The notes: generated from the sequence alone by a model not told the origin. A stretch of DNA of 9,707 nucleotides from Flavobacteriales bacterium (GCA_947375085.1 CANCEQ010000116.1:1-9707); one strand, 5' to 3'; positions 1-7,732 are shown, counted from the stretch's first letter. Translations and numbers: made by a program.

Positions 1-197
1 CCACATTTACCTGATAATATAAATTGGCAATATTCTCTGTATGAATCAATTTCATTAGCTCTTAATCTAGGTTTTAATCTAGATTCAAGCATTATTTTTT
101 TAGTAATTGGTAATTTAATACCATAATTATTATAAATAAAGCTAGCTAATTTATTAAAATCAGTATCACTTAAACTTGTTTTGAATTCTTCTATCAT
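1..197 (-). CDS. cheR: CheR chemotaxis methyltransferase, N-terminal fragment (cut by window edge)
   Basis: Reading the minus strand from an ATG at 197-195 gives an open frame of 65 codons to the window edge, starting MIEEFKTSLS. It has the pattern of the all-alpha CheR N-terminal domain: a leading 'F' helix, then NYGIKLP (residues 24-30), KKIMLESRL (33-41), a basic stretch with R40, K42, R44 and R46, and an 'SYREYCQFI' helix (52-60). In the family this domain contacts the receptor methylation helices, and a SAM-binding domain that would follow is outside the window. CheR transfers methyl groups from S-adenosylmethionine to receptor glutamates for adaptation. The gene lies 71 bases after the MCP-B stop, so it is probably in the same transcript. 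No strong ribosome binding site is seen. The assignment rests on the domain pattern and the chemotaxis context; the catalytic part cannot be checked here. Confidence 0.85.
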   Translation of the reverse strand, partial: MIEEFKTSLSDTDFNKLASFIYNNYGIKLPITKKIMLESRLKPRLRANEIDSYREYCQFILSGKC

Positions 198-241
198 ATT
201 ATAAAAACTTTTTTAATCTCATATTTATAAAAACAGAGATG

Positions 242-262
242 ATTATCTATTTACTAGATAAT
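242..262 (-). other. Short perfect inverted repeat between MCP-B and cheR
   Basis: ATTATCTA (242-249) and TAGATAAT (255-262) form an 8-bp perfect stem with a 5-base loop, just after the MCP-B stop codon. On the minus-strand transcript it is followed about 8 bases later by GTTTTTATAA. It could be a weak or partial terminator, an mRNA 3' stabiliser or a processing site that lowers cheR expression relative to the receptor. The stem is wholly AT-rich apart from one G-C pair, so it is thermodynamically weak and may be chance. Confidence 0.3.
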
Positions 263-268
263 TTAAAA

Positions 269-3133
269 TTAAAATTTTTGATAATCATTATCAATTAAAT
301 CTTTTGAATCTAAATCAATAAATACCGAAGCTTTTTTCTGTTTTACTTCTGTTTTTTTTGATTCAATTTTATTTGGTTTCATTTTTAACTTTGTCGATTC
401 AATTTTAAAAAATGATACTGCTTCTTGTAATTCTTCAGCTTGAGCGCTTAACTCTTCAGCCCCTGCAGCCATTTGTTCTGCTGTTGCAGCATTCTCTTGA
501 ACAACATTATTTAAATTTTGAATTGCACTATTTATTTGTTCAGCCCCTGAACTTTGCTCAATACTTGAAGCGGTTATCTCTTGAACTAAATCAGATGTTC
601 GTTGAATATTTGGAACAACGTCACTCAACATTTTACCTGATTGTTGTGCAACATATACACTTTTAGCGGAGACTTCATCAATTTCTGTAGCAGCAGCTTG
701 ACTTCTTTCAGCTAATTTACGAACCTCGGCTGCAACAACAGCAAATCCTCTACCATGTTCTCCGGCTCTTGCAGCTTCTACAGCTGCATTTAATGCTAAT
801 AAATTAGTTTGTCTAGAAATCTCACCAATAATTGAAATTTTTGAAGCAATTAATTTCATCGAATTTTCTGTAGCTAAAACAGATTCCTTGCTCTCATGAA
901 TATCAGCTGCAGCTGAAGTTGATATTTTTTCAGTTTGACGAGAATTACTTGTGTTTTGTTGAATGTTTGCAGTCATTTCTTCCATTGATGAAGAAATTTC
1001 TTCTACTGAACTTGCTTGGCCAGTTGCACCTTCAGATAATTGTTGAGCAGATGAAGACATTTGTACACTTGCAGCAGCAATATTTTCAGCATTTAAAACA
1101 ACTTTTGTAATTAGATCACTTAAAACATCAATTGTTTTATTTAGAGAATCTCCCATTATTCTTAACTCTCCAGTAGATTCAATTGAATATTTTTGAGTTA
1201 AATCCCCTTGAGCTAATGAATTAATAACTCTACTTACCTCTTTAGCTGCTAATTGTGTTGCAACTTCAGTATTTTTTTGTTCATTTAATAATTCAATTGT
1301 TTTATTTAATGAATCACCCATATCTTTTAATTCTGCTAATGAATTAATTGAATATTTTTGAGTCAAATCACCATTTCCAATTGAACTTAATACTCTAGTT
1401 ACTTCTGTAGATGCTTTTTGTGTTGCTATTGCAGCTTCAGTAGCAGTTGTAACATCTGTTGCTATTTGAACAAATTTCACAATTCTTCCCATCTCATCTT
1501 TTACCGGCGAATAAATAGCTTGAATATAAACTTCCTTACCTGCTTTAGTAATTATTTTATACAAATCATTTTGAGAAATTCCCATACCAAGTTCTTCCCA
1601 AAATCTTATATAATCAGTAGAATTTGAAACAGTCTGTCCTACAAAAATTCTATGATGTTTACCCTCAATTTCATTTAATGAATAACCTATTATTCTTAAG
1701 AAATTTTCATTTGCAACTAAAACATTTCCTTTTAAATCAAATTCTATAAAGGCATATGAAGAATTTATAGCATTAATTATTCCATCCGAATTTTGTTTCT
1801 CAATTGTAGTTTCAGTATTCTCATATCGAACCCCTAAATATTTAATCGGCTTACCATTTGCTCCTAAAACAGGGGCGAAAATTCCATCAACATAATAAGG
1901 AGTCCCATCTTTCTTTCTATTTTTAACAGGACCTCTGAAAATTTGTCCTCTTCCAATTGTTGACCACAATTCCTTGAAAACCTCTTTCGACATGTCTGGA
2001 TGACGAACAATGTTTTGATTTTGTCCGATTAATTCTTCTCTAGAATATTGAGAAACTTCGCAATGTTTATCATTTACATAAGTAATATAACCTTTTAAAT
2101 CTGTTTCAGAAACAATACACAATTCATCCATTAAATTCACCCTTGCTTCAATTTCTCTTTGAGCTGCTTCTGCTTTTTCTTTAGATTCTTTTAAATTTGA
2201 TTTTAAATCGATTAATGATTTTCCAAGTTCATCTTTTGGGCTCAATAATTCTATTTCAGCATCTAAATTTCCTTTACCTAATTCTTTTGAAAATTCACCA
2301 GCTTTAGAAAGTCCTGCGATCATTTTTTCAACAGATTTAAGCAAACCTACACTTTCTGAATTATTTTGTTTTTCGATTTGAATAGAGATATTACCAGACG
2401 CTACTTCATCTACATAAGAAGCAACCACCAACGGATCTGCACCTAATACTTTAGAAATATTACTTACTATAAATCGCTGAAATAATAAAGCGATAAGTAC
2501 ACATAAACTACTGATTACCCAAATTAAAACATTTGATAATTGAGTGATATTTTTAGACTCAACTTTAGTTTGAGAAATTAAATCATTCATTTTAGAGATG
2601 ACAACATCAACCTTTGAAATTAATTGATCATTTAGTTGTTTAAATTTCTTTATCGATTTATTGTATTTAATATTCCCTAGATTTTTAGCATCATAAGTAG
2701 AATTAATATCAAAAGATGTAATGATTTTATTTGTATGAAAATTTTTAAAATCAACTGCTACAGTTTGTAATCTATATTTTGAGTTTTTTGAATTATTTAT
2801 CCAATCTTTTGAATTTGATAATTCTTTAATTTGAGCTAAACTTTTATTAATATCTAATTCAGCCTTATTAAAATTATTTTTATTTGTCTCAAACTCTCTA
2901 TCAGATGAAAATATCGTAGCTTCTATTGCTGACTGTTGTTCAGTTTTTAAAGAATATTTTAACGATTGAAACTCATTTGATAGTTCTTTGGCTAAAAAAA
3001 TATTTGTATCACAAACGTCAGCTTTATTTAGCATTACTAATTCAGTAGTAGAAACAACAAAAATTAATGCCGTTATGGAAGAAAAAGCAATAATCAATTG
3101 TTTTTTCACTGGTAACAATCTAAATTTAAACAT
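269..3133 (-). CDS. Methyl-accepting chemotaxis protein MCP-B (4-helix sensor, HAMP, PAS-PAS, tandem HAMP, signalling hairpin)
   Basis: A complete 954-aa transmembrane chemoreceptor that would control CheA through CheW. Domains in order: TM1 about 12-32; an extracytoplasmic helical region 33-198 resembling a four-helix-bundle ligand domain; TM2 about 202-223; HAMP-like segments 222-330; an Aer-type PAS 336-445 with NIVRHPDM (374-381) and KNRKKDG (404-410); a second PAS 450-561; two HAMP-like repeats with GDLTQKYS at 588 and 643; the signalling domain 672-912 with the conserved tip [18 protein letters not shown] (775-792). Likely methylation pairs are E711/E712, E718/E719, E886/Q887, E893/E894. 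A charged linker ends in DYQKF, fitting the aromatic tail pattern for CheR tethering. The gene starts 32 bases after cheW and precedes cheR. It is collinear with MCP-A over residues 352-912. The ligand is unknown. The Aer-type PAS suggests redox or oxygen sensing, but the Trp of Aer's PWSG motif is Phe here (F399). Confidence 0.97.
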   Translation of the reverse strand: MFKFRLLPVKKQLIIAFSSITALIFVVSTTELVMLNKADVCDTNIFLAKELSNEFQSLKYSLKTEQQSAIEATIFSSDREFETNKNNFNKAELDINKSLAQIKELSNSKDWINNSKNSKYRLQTVAVDFKNFHTNKIITSFDINSTYDAKNLGNIKYNKSIKKFKQLNDQLISKVDVVISKMNDLISQTKVESKNITQLSNVLIWVISSLCVLIALLFQRFIVSNISKVLGADPLVVASYVDEVASGNISIQIEKQNNSESVGLLKSVEKMIAGLSKAGEFSKELGKGNLDAEIELLSPKDELGKSLIDLKSNLKESKEKAEAAQREIEARVNLMDELCIVSETDLKGYITYVNDKHCEVSQYSREELIGQNQNIVRHPDMSKEVFKELWSTIGRGQIFRGPVKNRKKDGTPYYVDGIFAPVLGANGKPIKYLGVRYENTETTIEKQNSDGIINAINSSYAFIEFDLKGNVLVANENFLRIIGYSLNEIEGKHHRIFVGQTVSNSTDYIRFWEELGMGISQNDLYKIITKAGKEVYIQAIYSPVKDEMGRIVKFVQIATDVTTATEAAIATQKASTEVTRVLSSIGNGDLTQKYSINSLAELKDMGDSLNKTIELLNEQKNTEVATQLAAKEVSRVINSLAQGDLTQKYSIESTGELRIMGDSLNKTIDVLSDLITKVVLNAENIAAASVQMSSSAQQLSEGATGQASSVEEISSSMEEMTANIQQNTSNSRQTEKISTSAAADIHESKESVLATENSMKLIASKISIIGEISRQTNLLALNAAVEAARAGEHGRGFAVVAAEVRKLAERSQAAATEIDEVSAKSVYVAQQSGKMLSDVVPNIQRTSDLVQEITASSIEQSSGAEQINSAIQNLNNVVQENAATAEQMAAGAEELSAQAEELQEAVSFFKIESTKLKMKPNKIESKKTEVKQKKASVFIDLDSKDLIDNDYQKF
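278..294. repeat. Small palindrome inside the 3' end of MCP-B, resembling a Fur half-site
   Basis: TTGATAA (278-284), TCA, TTATCAA (288-294) is a perfect 7-bp inverted repeat around a 3-base centre. It contains GATAATCATTATC, which equals the last 13 bases of the classical 19-base Fur box. It lies in coding sequence for the last residues of MCP-B, about 80 bases upstream of cheR. In such AT-rich DNA, and in a place forced by the codons for DNDYQ, chance is the likelier explanation. Confidence 0.2.
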
Positions 3134-3165
3134 CTTAAAGAATTTTATTTAAATTAATCTAAAAA

Positions 3166-3684
3166 TTAATCTTCTTTCAAAGTAATATCTTTTGTTTCAC
3201 TAATAGATTCTAAATCATTAGATGAAAATACTTTATCAATATTTAACACCATCATAAATTGATCGTTTTCTTGAATCATACCTGAAATATAATCGGCTCT
3301 ATATCGTGACGCAATTGTTGGAGTCGGTTTTATTTGAGAATCGTGTAATTCAAATACTTCTGACACAGAATCTACTAATGCTCCTACAACTAATTCTTCT
3401 TCATTCACTTCAATATTAAGAACCAAAATACAGGTATTAATTGTGTATTCGATTGCTGACATACCAAATTTTATACGTGTATCAATCACTGGTAAAACAG
3501 CACCTCTTAAATTGATAACACCTACTAAAAAGTTAGGAGCTTGAGGTACTTTCGTAATTTTTGGCACCTCTAAAATCTCCATAATTTTCATTACTGGAAT
3601 TGTAAAATGCTCTTCTGCTAATCTAAAAGATAAAAAAGATTTTGTCTCTCCTGTCAATTTCTCGTTTGTTGCTTCTGTCTTCAT
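3166..3684 (-). CDS. cheW: CheW receptor-kinase coupling protein
   Basis: A 172-aa cytoplasmic adaptor made almost wholly of one CheW domain (about residues 14-160), the usual size for the family. Seen directly: FLSFRLAEEHFTIPV (17-31), EILEVPKITKVPQAP (36-50) and the hallmark GVINLRGAVLPVIDTR (55-70). R60 of the NLRG motif corresponds to the arginine known from E. coli CheW to be needed for receptor binding. CheW binds both the receptor hairpin tip and the P5 domain of CheA, forming the array lattice. Its ATG overlaps the cheA stop by one base (TAATG), which fixes the start and points to translational coupling. It is followed by MCP-B after 32 bases. A short acidic tail follows the domain. 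It is not a CheV, because no receiver domain is fused to it. Confidence 0.97.
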   Translation of the reverse strand: MKTEATNEKLTGETKSFLSFRLAEEHFTIPVMKIMEILEVPKITKVPQAPNFLVGVINLRGAVLPVIDTRIKFGMSAIEYTINTCILVLNIEVNEEELVVGALVDSVSEVFELHDSQIKPTPTIASRYRADYISGMIQENDQFMMVLNIDKVFSSNDLESISETKDITLKED

Positions 3685-5810
3685 TATTTAGCTTCTAATT
3701 TAACGTGTTCTGTATATAAATCTACTATCTTATGTGTATCCATTACCAAAGCAATAGAACCATCTCCTAATATTGTTGCTCCTGAAATAAAGTCTTGATT
3801 TTTATAATATTTACCTATTGGTTTTACAACTGCTTGATATTCACCCACTATGTAATCAACACTTATCCCTACTTCCTTATCTCCATCGCTCACCACAATA
3901 ATTTGTGACTTATCTGAAGCTTTCATTTTCTTGTATCCAAATTCTTTGCGAATATTAATAAAAGGAACCTGCTTTTCATCTAAAATCAATAACTTATTGA
4001 AATTATCCATCATTTCTGAATTATCAACCTCATAACATTTATTGACTACAGAAAGAGGAATAATATAATTAACTTTCTGAATTTCAACCAATAAACCATC
4101 AATAATAGATAAACTTAAAGGTAATTTTATTGTCAATGTTGTACCAAATCCTACTTTAGATTCAACTGAAACTATACCTTTTAAATCTGTAATGTTTCTT
4201 TTAACAACGTCCATTCCTACACCTCTACCCGAGATATCTGTAACAACTTCAGCCGTTGAAAATCCTGGATAGAAAATAAAATCGAAAATTTCTTTATCTG
4301 TTAAAACTTCATCTTCTCTTAAGAAACCTTTAGAAATTGCTTTTTGACGTATGATATTTGCATCTATTCCCTTTCCATCATCTATAATCTGAATATATAC
4401 AGAAATACCTGAATAAAAGGCTTTTAACTTAACGGTTCCTTTTCTATCTTTATTTTGTTCTTCTCTGACACCTGGTTGTTCTAATCCATGATCTAAACTG
4501 TTACGGATAATGTGCATCAATGGATCTGTCAATGTTTCAATAATTGACTTATCTAACTCTGTTTCACCACCTTCTGTAACGAACTGAACTTCTTTACCTA
4601 ATGCCATCGAAACATCACGAACTAATCGTTGGAAACGACTAAACATGTTATTGATAGGAATCAAAGTCATACCGAAAGCAATGTCTCTTAATCTACGAGA
4701 TAATTTTTCAATATTTTCTGAAATTATTTCTAGTTCTGGAGTTTCATTTTTCTCATTGTACAAAGTCAAACTAGCTTGAGTAGTTACTAACTCCGAAACA
4801 AGATTCATTAATTCATCCAATTTGTCGGAAGCAACACGAATACTAGATACTACCTTTTCTTTCGATTCTGTCTTTGTTTTAGCTGCCTCAACTGGTTTAG
4901 CATCATGAACTTCTGGAGCTTTTTCAACTGCAACCACATTTGCTTCTATTTTTTTACCAACTGATTCAGCTAATAATAAAATTGAAGTAATATCCGTTTT
5001 TAAATCTTTAAAAGTTGTTGCAGTAACTACTTCATTAAAAGAAGCATTTGAAATTAATTCTGTATAAGGTATTTCATTAATCTCAATTATTGAATTTCCT
5101 TCTACAAATACAAAAACATCTTCAATATCTGTTTTCGCCACACTTGTTTCAATGTAAATATCCCAATAAGTAAAACAATTTGTTGGAACGTAATTTTCAA
5201 TTGAAGCAACTGATTTAAAATGAGGTACAACAATATTTTTACCAAATGCAGCTAATTCTGCTATTAAAAATAAAGGATTTGAACCATCTAAAAATATAGA
5301 TTCATTCGGCTCAAAATAAATATGATATGTTTTCGGTCCTTCTATAACCTCCTCAACTACAACACCCTGCGCATCATCACTAGAATTGTTGTTTGAGGAG
5401 TCATTAGCAGGAACATTTGCATGTGCATCTCCACCTTTACCAATGAATTTATGTATTTCTGCTATTAAATTAGTATGATTCTCTTTATTTTCTTGTTCTT
5501 CTAATTCTGAATCAACAATAATTTTATTTAAATGGTCGAAAGATGCCAAAGTTGTATTTAAGATTTCTCTTGACAACTGCATTTCACCTTGACGTATTTT
5601 ATCATAAATCGTCTCTAAATCATGTACAAATTCTGCAATTTTAACAAGACCAAACATACTACTATTTCCCTTTAAAGTATGCATTACTCTAAAGACTTGC
5701 TCAATGTTTGATTTATCATTCGGGTTGTCTTCCAAAGACAACAAAGAAGATTCTAAGTTTTCTAATAACTCATTCGCTTCCTGAATGTAGGTTTCTTTCA
5801 TTTCATCCAT
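3684..5810 (-). CDS. cheA: CheA chemotaxis histidine kinase
   Basis: A 708-aa kinase that autophosphorylates and passes the phosphate to CheY under receptor/CheW control. Domains in order: Hpt (P1) about 1-105 with phosphoacceptor H44 in MHTLKGNSSMFG; an acidic, Asn/Ser-rich linker 106-158; a mixed alpha/beta domain 160-255 in the P2 position; a second linker 285-322; the dimerisation helices (P3) 323-385; the HATPase (P4) about 386-565 with the N box around N437/H441, G1 box DDGKGID (477-483), a GFST motif (516-519), G2 box GRGVGMD (528-534) and G3 box GFGTT (554-558); the CheW-like P5 domain 566-705. All catalytic motifs are intact. The ATG overlaps the cheY stop by one base (TGATG) and the stop overlaps the cheW start, indicating tight co-translation. 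The P2-position domain does not look like classical E. coli P2, so how it docks CheY is uncertain. Confidence 0.98.
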   Translation of the reverse strand: MDEMKETYIQEANELLENLESSLLSLEDNPNDKSNIEQVFRVMHTLKGNSSMFGLVKIAEFVHDLETIYDKIRQGEMQLSREILNTTLASFDHLNKIIVDSELEEQENKENHTNLIAEIHKFIGKGGDAHANVPANDSSNNNSSDDAQGVVVEEVIEGPKTYHIYFEPNESIFLDGSNPLFLIAELAAFGKNIVVPHFKSVASIENYVPTNCFTYWDIYIETSVAKTDIEDVFVFVEGNSIIEINEIPYTELISNASFNEVVTATTFKDLKTDITSILLLAESVGKKIEANVVAVEKAPEVHDAKPVEAAKTKTESKEKVVSSIRVASDKLDELMNLVSELVTTQASLTLYNEKNETPELEIISENIEKLSRRLRDIAFGMTLIPINNMFSRFQRLVRDVSMALGKEVQFVTEGGETELDKSIIETLTDPLMHIIRNSLDHGLEQPGVREEQNKDRKGTVKLKAFYSGISVYIQIIDDGKGIDANIIRQKAISKGFLREDEVLTDKEIFDFIFYPGFSTAEVVTDISGRGVGMDVVKRNITDLKGIVSVESKVGFGTTLTIKLPLSLSIIDGLLVEIQKVNYIIPLSVVNKCYEVDNSEMMDNFNKLLILDEKQVPFINIRKEFGYKKMKASDKSQIIVVSDGDKEVGISVDYIVGEYQAVVKPIGKYYKNQDFISGATILGDGSIALVMDTHKIVDLYTEHVKLEAK

Positions 5811-6178
5811 CAGTGCATCACTTTTTTAACAACCGCAAGTAACTTTTCTTTCACAAAAGGCTTGATAATCCAACCTGTTGCTCCAGAATTTTTAGCTTCC
5901 AATTTCTTGGACTCCTGTGATTCTGTAGTCAATATTAATACTGGTAAATATTTGAATTTATCTAATTTTCGTACTTCTTTTAAAAAAGAAATTCCGTCCA
6001 TACGAGGCATATTTAAATCTGATATAATCAAATTTACATTATCATTTTCCAATAATAACTCTAAGCCATGTTGACCATCTTCTCCTACAATTACATTGTA
6101 ACCTTCGCTTCTTAAAGCCATGCCTACAACCGCTCTTATACTTTCAGAATCGTCGACTATTAGAATATTTTTTGCCAT
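5810..6178 (-). CDS. cheY: CheY-like single-domain response regulator
   Basis: A 122-aa stand-alone receiver domain with no output domain. The phosphorylation site is complete: acidic pair D9/D10, phosphoacceptor D54 in ISDLNMPRMDG, T84 in LILTTE and K106 in GWIIKPF. The aromatic switch position, Tyr106 in E. coli CheY, is W103 here, a substitution I recall in other CheY-type receivers. It is the only receiver in the window and is translationally coupled to cheA, so it is the likely phosphate acceptor of this kinase. Its target is not visible: it could be a motor protein of a flagellum, pilus or gliding machine, or it could act as a phosphate sink. The leader just upstream is A/T-only (6179-6194) with no Shine-Dalgarno, behind a GC-rich palindromic island that separates it from the STAS gene. 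Confidence 0.96.
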   Translation of the reverse strand: MAKNILIVDDSESIRAVVGMALRSEGYNVIVGEDGQHGLELLLENDNVNLIISDLNMPRMDGISFLKEVRKLDKFKYLPVLILTTESQESKKLEAKNSGATGWIIKPFVKEKLLAVVKKVMH

Positions 6179-6194
6179 AATTATTTATTTTTTT

Positions 6195-6241
6195 GAGGGG
6201 GTTCCCATTAGTGGAGACGCGATTAATCGCGTCTGTACCAT
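6195..6241. repeat. GC-rich palindromic island (REP- or MITE-like) between the STAS gene and cheY
   Basis: The core is a perfect 20-base palindrome, AGACGCGATTAATCGCGTCT, at 6215-6234. Flanking GTGG (6211-6214) and GTAC (6235-6238) extend the arms imperfectly, with one mismatch and one G-T pair. A G5 run (6197-6201) and CCC (6204-6206) lie on its cheY side. By hand count the 47 bases are about 53% GC in a region near 30%. Sequences of the form GTAGAGACGC...GCGTCTCTAC are, from memory, dispersed repeats in Flavobacterium-like and cyanobacterial genomes. It is not followed by a T-run on either strand, so a classical intrinsic terminator is unlikely, but its RNA hairpin could uncouple or attenuate expression within the operon. 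Confidence 0.75.
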
Positions 6242-6244
6242 CCA

Positions 6245-6913
6245 TCAAGCATCCGTTTTTTGTGTTTGAAATTCTGTAAATCCACAGGTATTTAATAATT
6301 TTCTATCATCTCTAGAAAATTCAGCATTTATGGAAATATATTTCTTTTGAGACCAATAGGATACACGAATCGCATGGAACAATTGAACAACAGTTAAATC
6401 TATATCCGTTACATTCGTCATTGTTACTTCAACGAAATCATAATTCTCAAAAACAACATTCACTTTTGAATATAGTACATCAACATTATTGATAGTCAAA
6501 GCACCTTCGATATTTATTAAAATTCTTTTCTGCGTCTTTCTTCTTGACGGAGTAAAAATCATTTTAAGTGAATCTGTTTCAACATTTTCATAAACAATCG
6601 CAGGTTGAGTATCCGATTGAGGTTGAGGTATAGTTTCAGGTTCAGATTGAGTCGGCACTTCATCTAAAACGACTTCAGTTATCTCTTCAACCGGATTTAC
6701 CAATTCTTCTTCATTTTGAATCTCTTCAACAACTTCAGTTGCTTCTACATCATCTAAAGTTAAATCCATTATCGAACCTGAATCTTCTTCTAATGATAAT
6801 TCTTCTAATGAATCAGAAAGATCTAAATTGATATCAAACCCTTCTTTTTCAGCATTATTTTCATCTGTTAAAGGAATAAGCCTATCAACTTTCATGTTTT
6901 TTCCTAATGCCAT
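6245..6913 (-). CDS. Acidic-tailed STAS-domain protein of the chemotaxis cluster
   Basis: A 222-aa soluble protein in two parts. Residues 16-105 are very rich in Asp and Glu, with recurring Leu-acidic runs (for example INLDLSDSLEELSLEED at 28-44) and a Pro/Gln stretch near 87-104, and look disordered. Residues about 115-218 fit a STAS domain: KRILINIEGALT (129-140), YDFVEVTMTNVTDIDLTVVQLFHA (158-181, not all conserved) and a final FSRDDRKLLNTCGF (199-212). STAS domains in anti-sigma antagonists are switched by phosphorylation of a Ser after Asp. In this protein that position appears to be L173, with T174 next, so classical phospho-control may be absent. The ATG lies 4 bases after the parA stop; M7 is an alternative start. 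Close pairing with parA suggests the two work together, perhaps as array-positioning partner and ATPase, but the function is not established by sequence. Confidence 0.8.
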   Translation of the reverse strand: MALGKNMKVDRLIPLTDENNAEKEGFDINLDLSDSLEELSLEEDSGSIMDLTLDDVEATEVVEEIQNEEELVNPVEEITEVVLDEVPTQSEPETIPQPQSDTQPAIVYENVETDSLKMIFTPSRRKTQKRILINIEGALTINNVDVLYSKVNVVFENYDFVEVTMTNVTDIDLTVVQLFHAIRVSYWSQKKYISINAEFSRDDRKLLNTCGFTEFQTQKTDA

Positions 6914-6917
6914 TTTC

Positions 6918-7664
6918 TCAACTATTTAATAAAATTATTTCTTTCGCTAATACGTGATAATCCTCTGCTCCAGTACAATGAGGGGCATATGCAAAAACAC
7001 TTTCACCGAAAGATGGCGCTTCTGCAAACTTAACACAACTTCTAATGTACGTTTTTATAAGGGGAATATCAAAATTTTCTTCAACAAATGTTAGTATCTC
7101 TTTTGAAATGTTACTTCTCAAATCAACATTCACGGGTAAAACACCAATAAAAGATAAGTTTTTATTAAACCCTCTTTTCACATCGTATATTGTTCTATTT
7201 ATTTGATTTAAACCTTGAACACTTAAAACATCTAATAATATTGTAGTAATTACTTTATCCGCCAACACTAATGCATTGATTGTTAGCAAAGATTTTGAGG
7301 GAGAACAATCAATTAAAACATAATCGTATTCTTTCACGTAAGAATCTAAAAGGTATTTTAAAACATACAAACGATCCTTCACGCCTTGAATTGATAATTC
7401 AATATCTGCTAAAAACATATTAGATGGAGCCACATGCAATCCTTCTCTTTCTACTAAAACTTCATCTAATGTTTTACTACCAGTAATTACATCCGCAATT
7501 GTTGGAGCATCATCAGGAATCCCTAAAGAATAGGATAAATTACCTTGTGGATCTAAATCAATTAATAACACTTTCTTACCTAAATTCGAAAGTGCTACAC
7601 CTAAATTAATAGTAGTAGTTGTCTTACCTGACCCTCCTTTATGATTTGCTATTGCAATAACCAT
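6918..7664 (-). CDS. ParA/MinD-family P-loop ATPase, likely chemotaxis array partitioning
   Basis: A 248-aa ATPase, the usual length for short ParA proteins lacking an N-terminal DNA-binding extension. Seen directly: the deviant Walker A KGGSGKTT (9-16) with signature Lys K9 and P-loop K14; Walker A' with D36 and D38 in LLIDLDPQGN; Walker B YVLID ending at D119; and a C-terminal IRSCVKFAEAPSFGESVFAYAP (207-228, typical of ParA). After Walker B it reads CSPSK rather than the common PPSL. ParA proteins form ATP dimers on the nucleoid or at poles and position cargo. Relatives encoded in chemotaxis operons, such as Vibrio ParC and Rhodobacter PpfA, place receptor clusters. It appears to be the first gene after a candidate promoter and precedes the STAS gene by 4 bases. 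No parB-like gene or parS site is seen, which argues against a chromosome partition role. The start sits directly before the P-loop strand, as usual. Confidence 0.93.
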   Translation of the reverse strand: MVIAIANHKGGSGKTTTTINLGVALSNLGKKVLLIDLDPQGNLSYSLGIPDDAPTIADVITGSKTLDEVLVEREGLHVAPSNMFLADIELSIQGVKDRLYVLKYLLDSYVKEYDYVLIDCSPSKSLLTINALVLADKVITTILLDVLSVQGLNQINRTIYDVKRGFNKNLSFIGVLPVNVDLRSNISKEILTFVEENFDIPLIKTYIRSCVKFAEAPSFGESVFAYAPHCTGAEDYHVLAKEIILLNS

Positions 7665-7732
7665 TTTGTCTTGATAAACGTTTTAATAAGTTCTATAAAA
7701 ATACTTTTTCTTACGATAAAGTATACTACTTG

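Noticed and set aside
199..222. A 7-codon leader ORF (MRLKKFL) ending one base before the cheR ATG
   Set aside because: An ATG and a stop this close are easily produced by chance in AT-rich DNA, and there is no ribosome binding site or regulatory peptide pattern.
278..294. Fur-box-like palindrome (GATAATCATTATC) as a regulator site for cheR
   Set aside because: It matches only the last 13 bases of the consensus well, lies inside codons for the MCP-B C-terminus, and has no recognisable promoter beside it. It is listed only as a low-confidence repeat.
412..666. Plus-strand open frame of 84 codons
   Set aside because: It is antisense to the MCP-B signalling domain, Leu/Gln-rich as expected from the reverse complement of a coiled coil, and matches no family.
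919..1627. Plus-strand open frames of 63 and 69 codons (919-1110, 1418-1627)
   Set aside because: Both lie antisense within the confirmed MCP-B gene and have no domain, start context or partner gene.
5862..6074. Plus-strand open frame of 70 codons opposite cheY
   Set aside because: It is fully contained antisense to the intact receiver domain and has no independent support.
6211..6238. The palindrome as a classical intrinsic terminator between the STAS gene and cheY
   Set aside because: On the minus strand no T-run follows the stem, and the downstream genes would otherwise need a promoter that I do not see.
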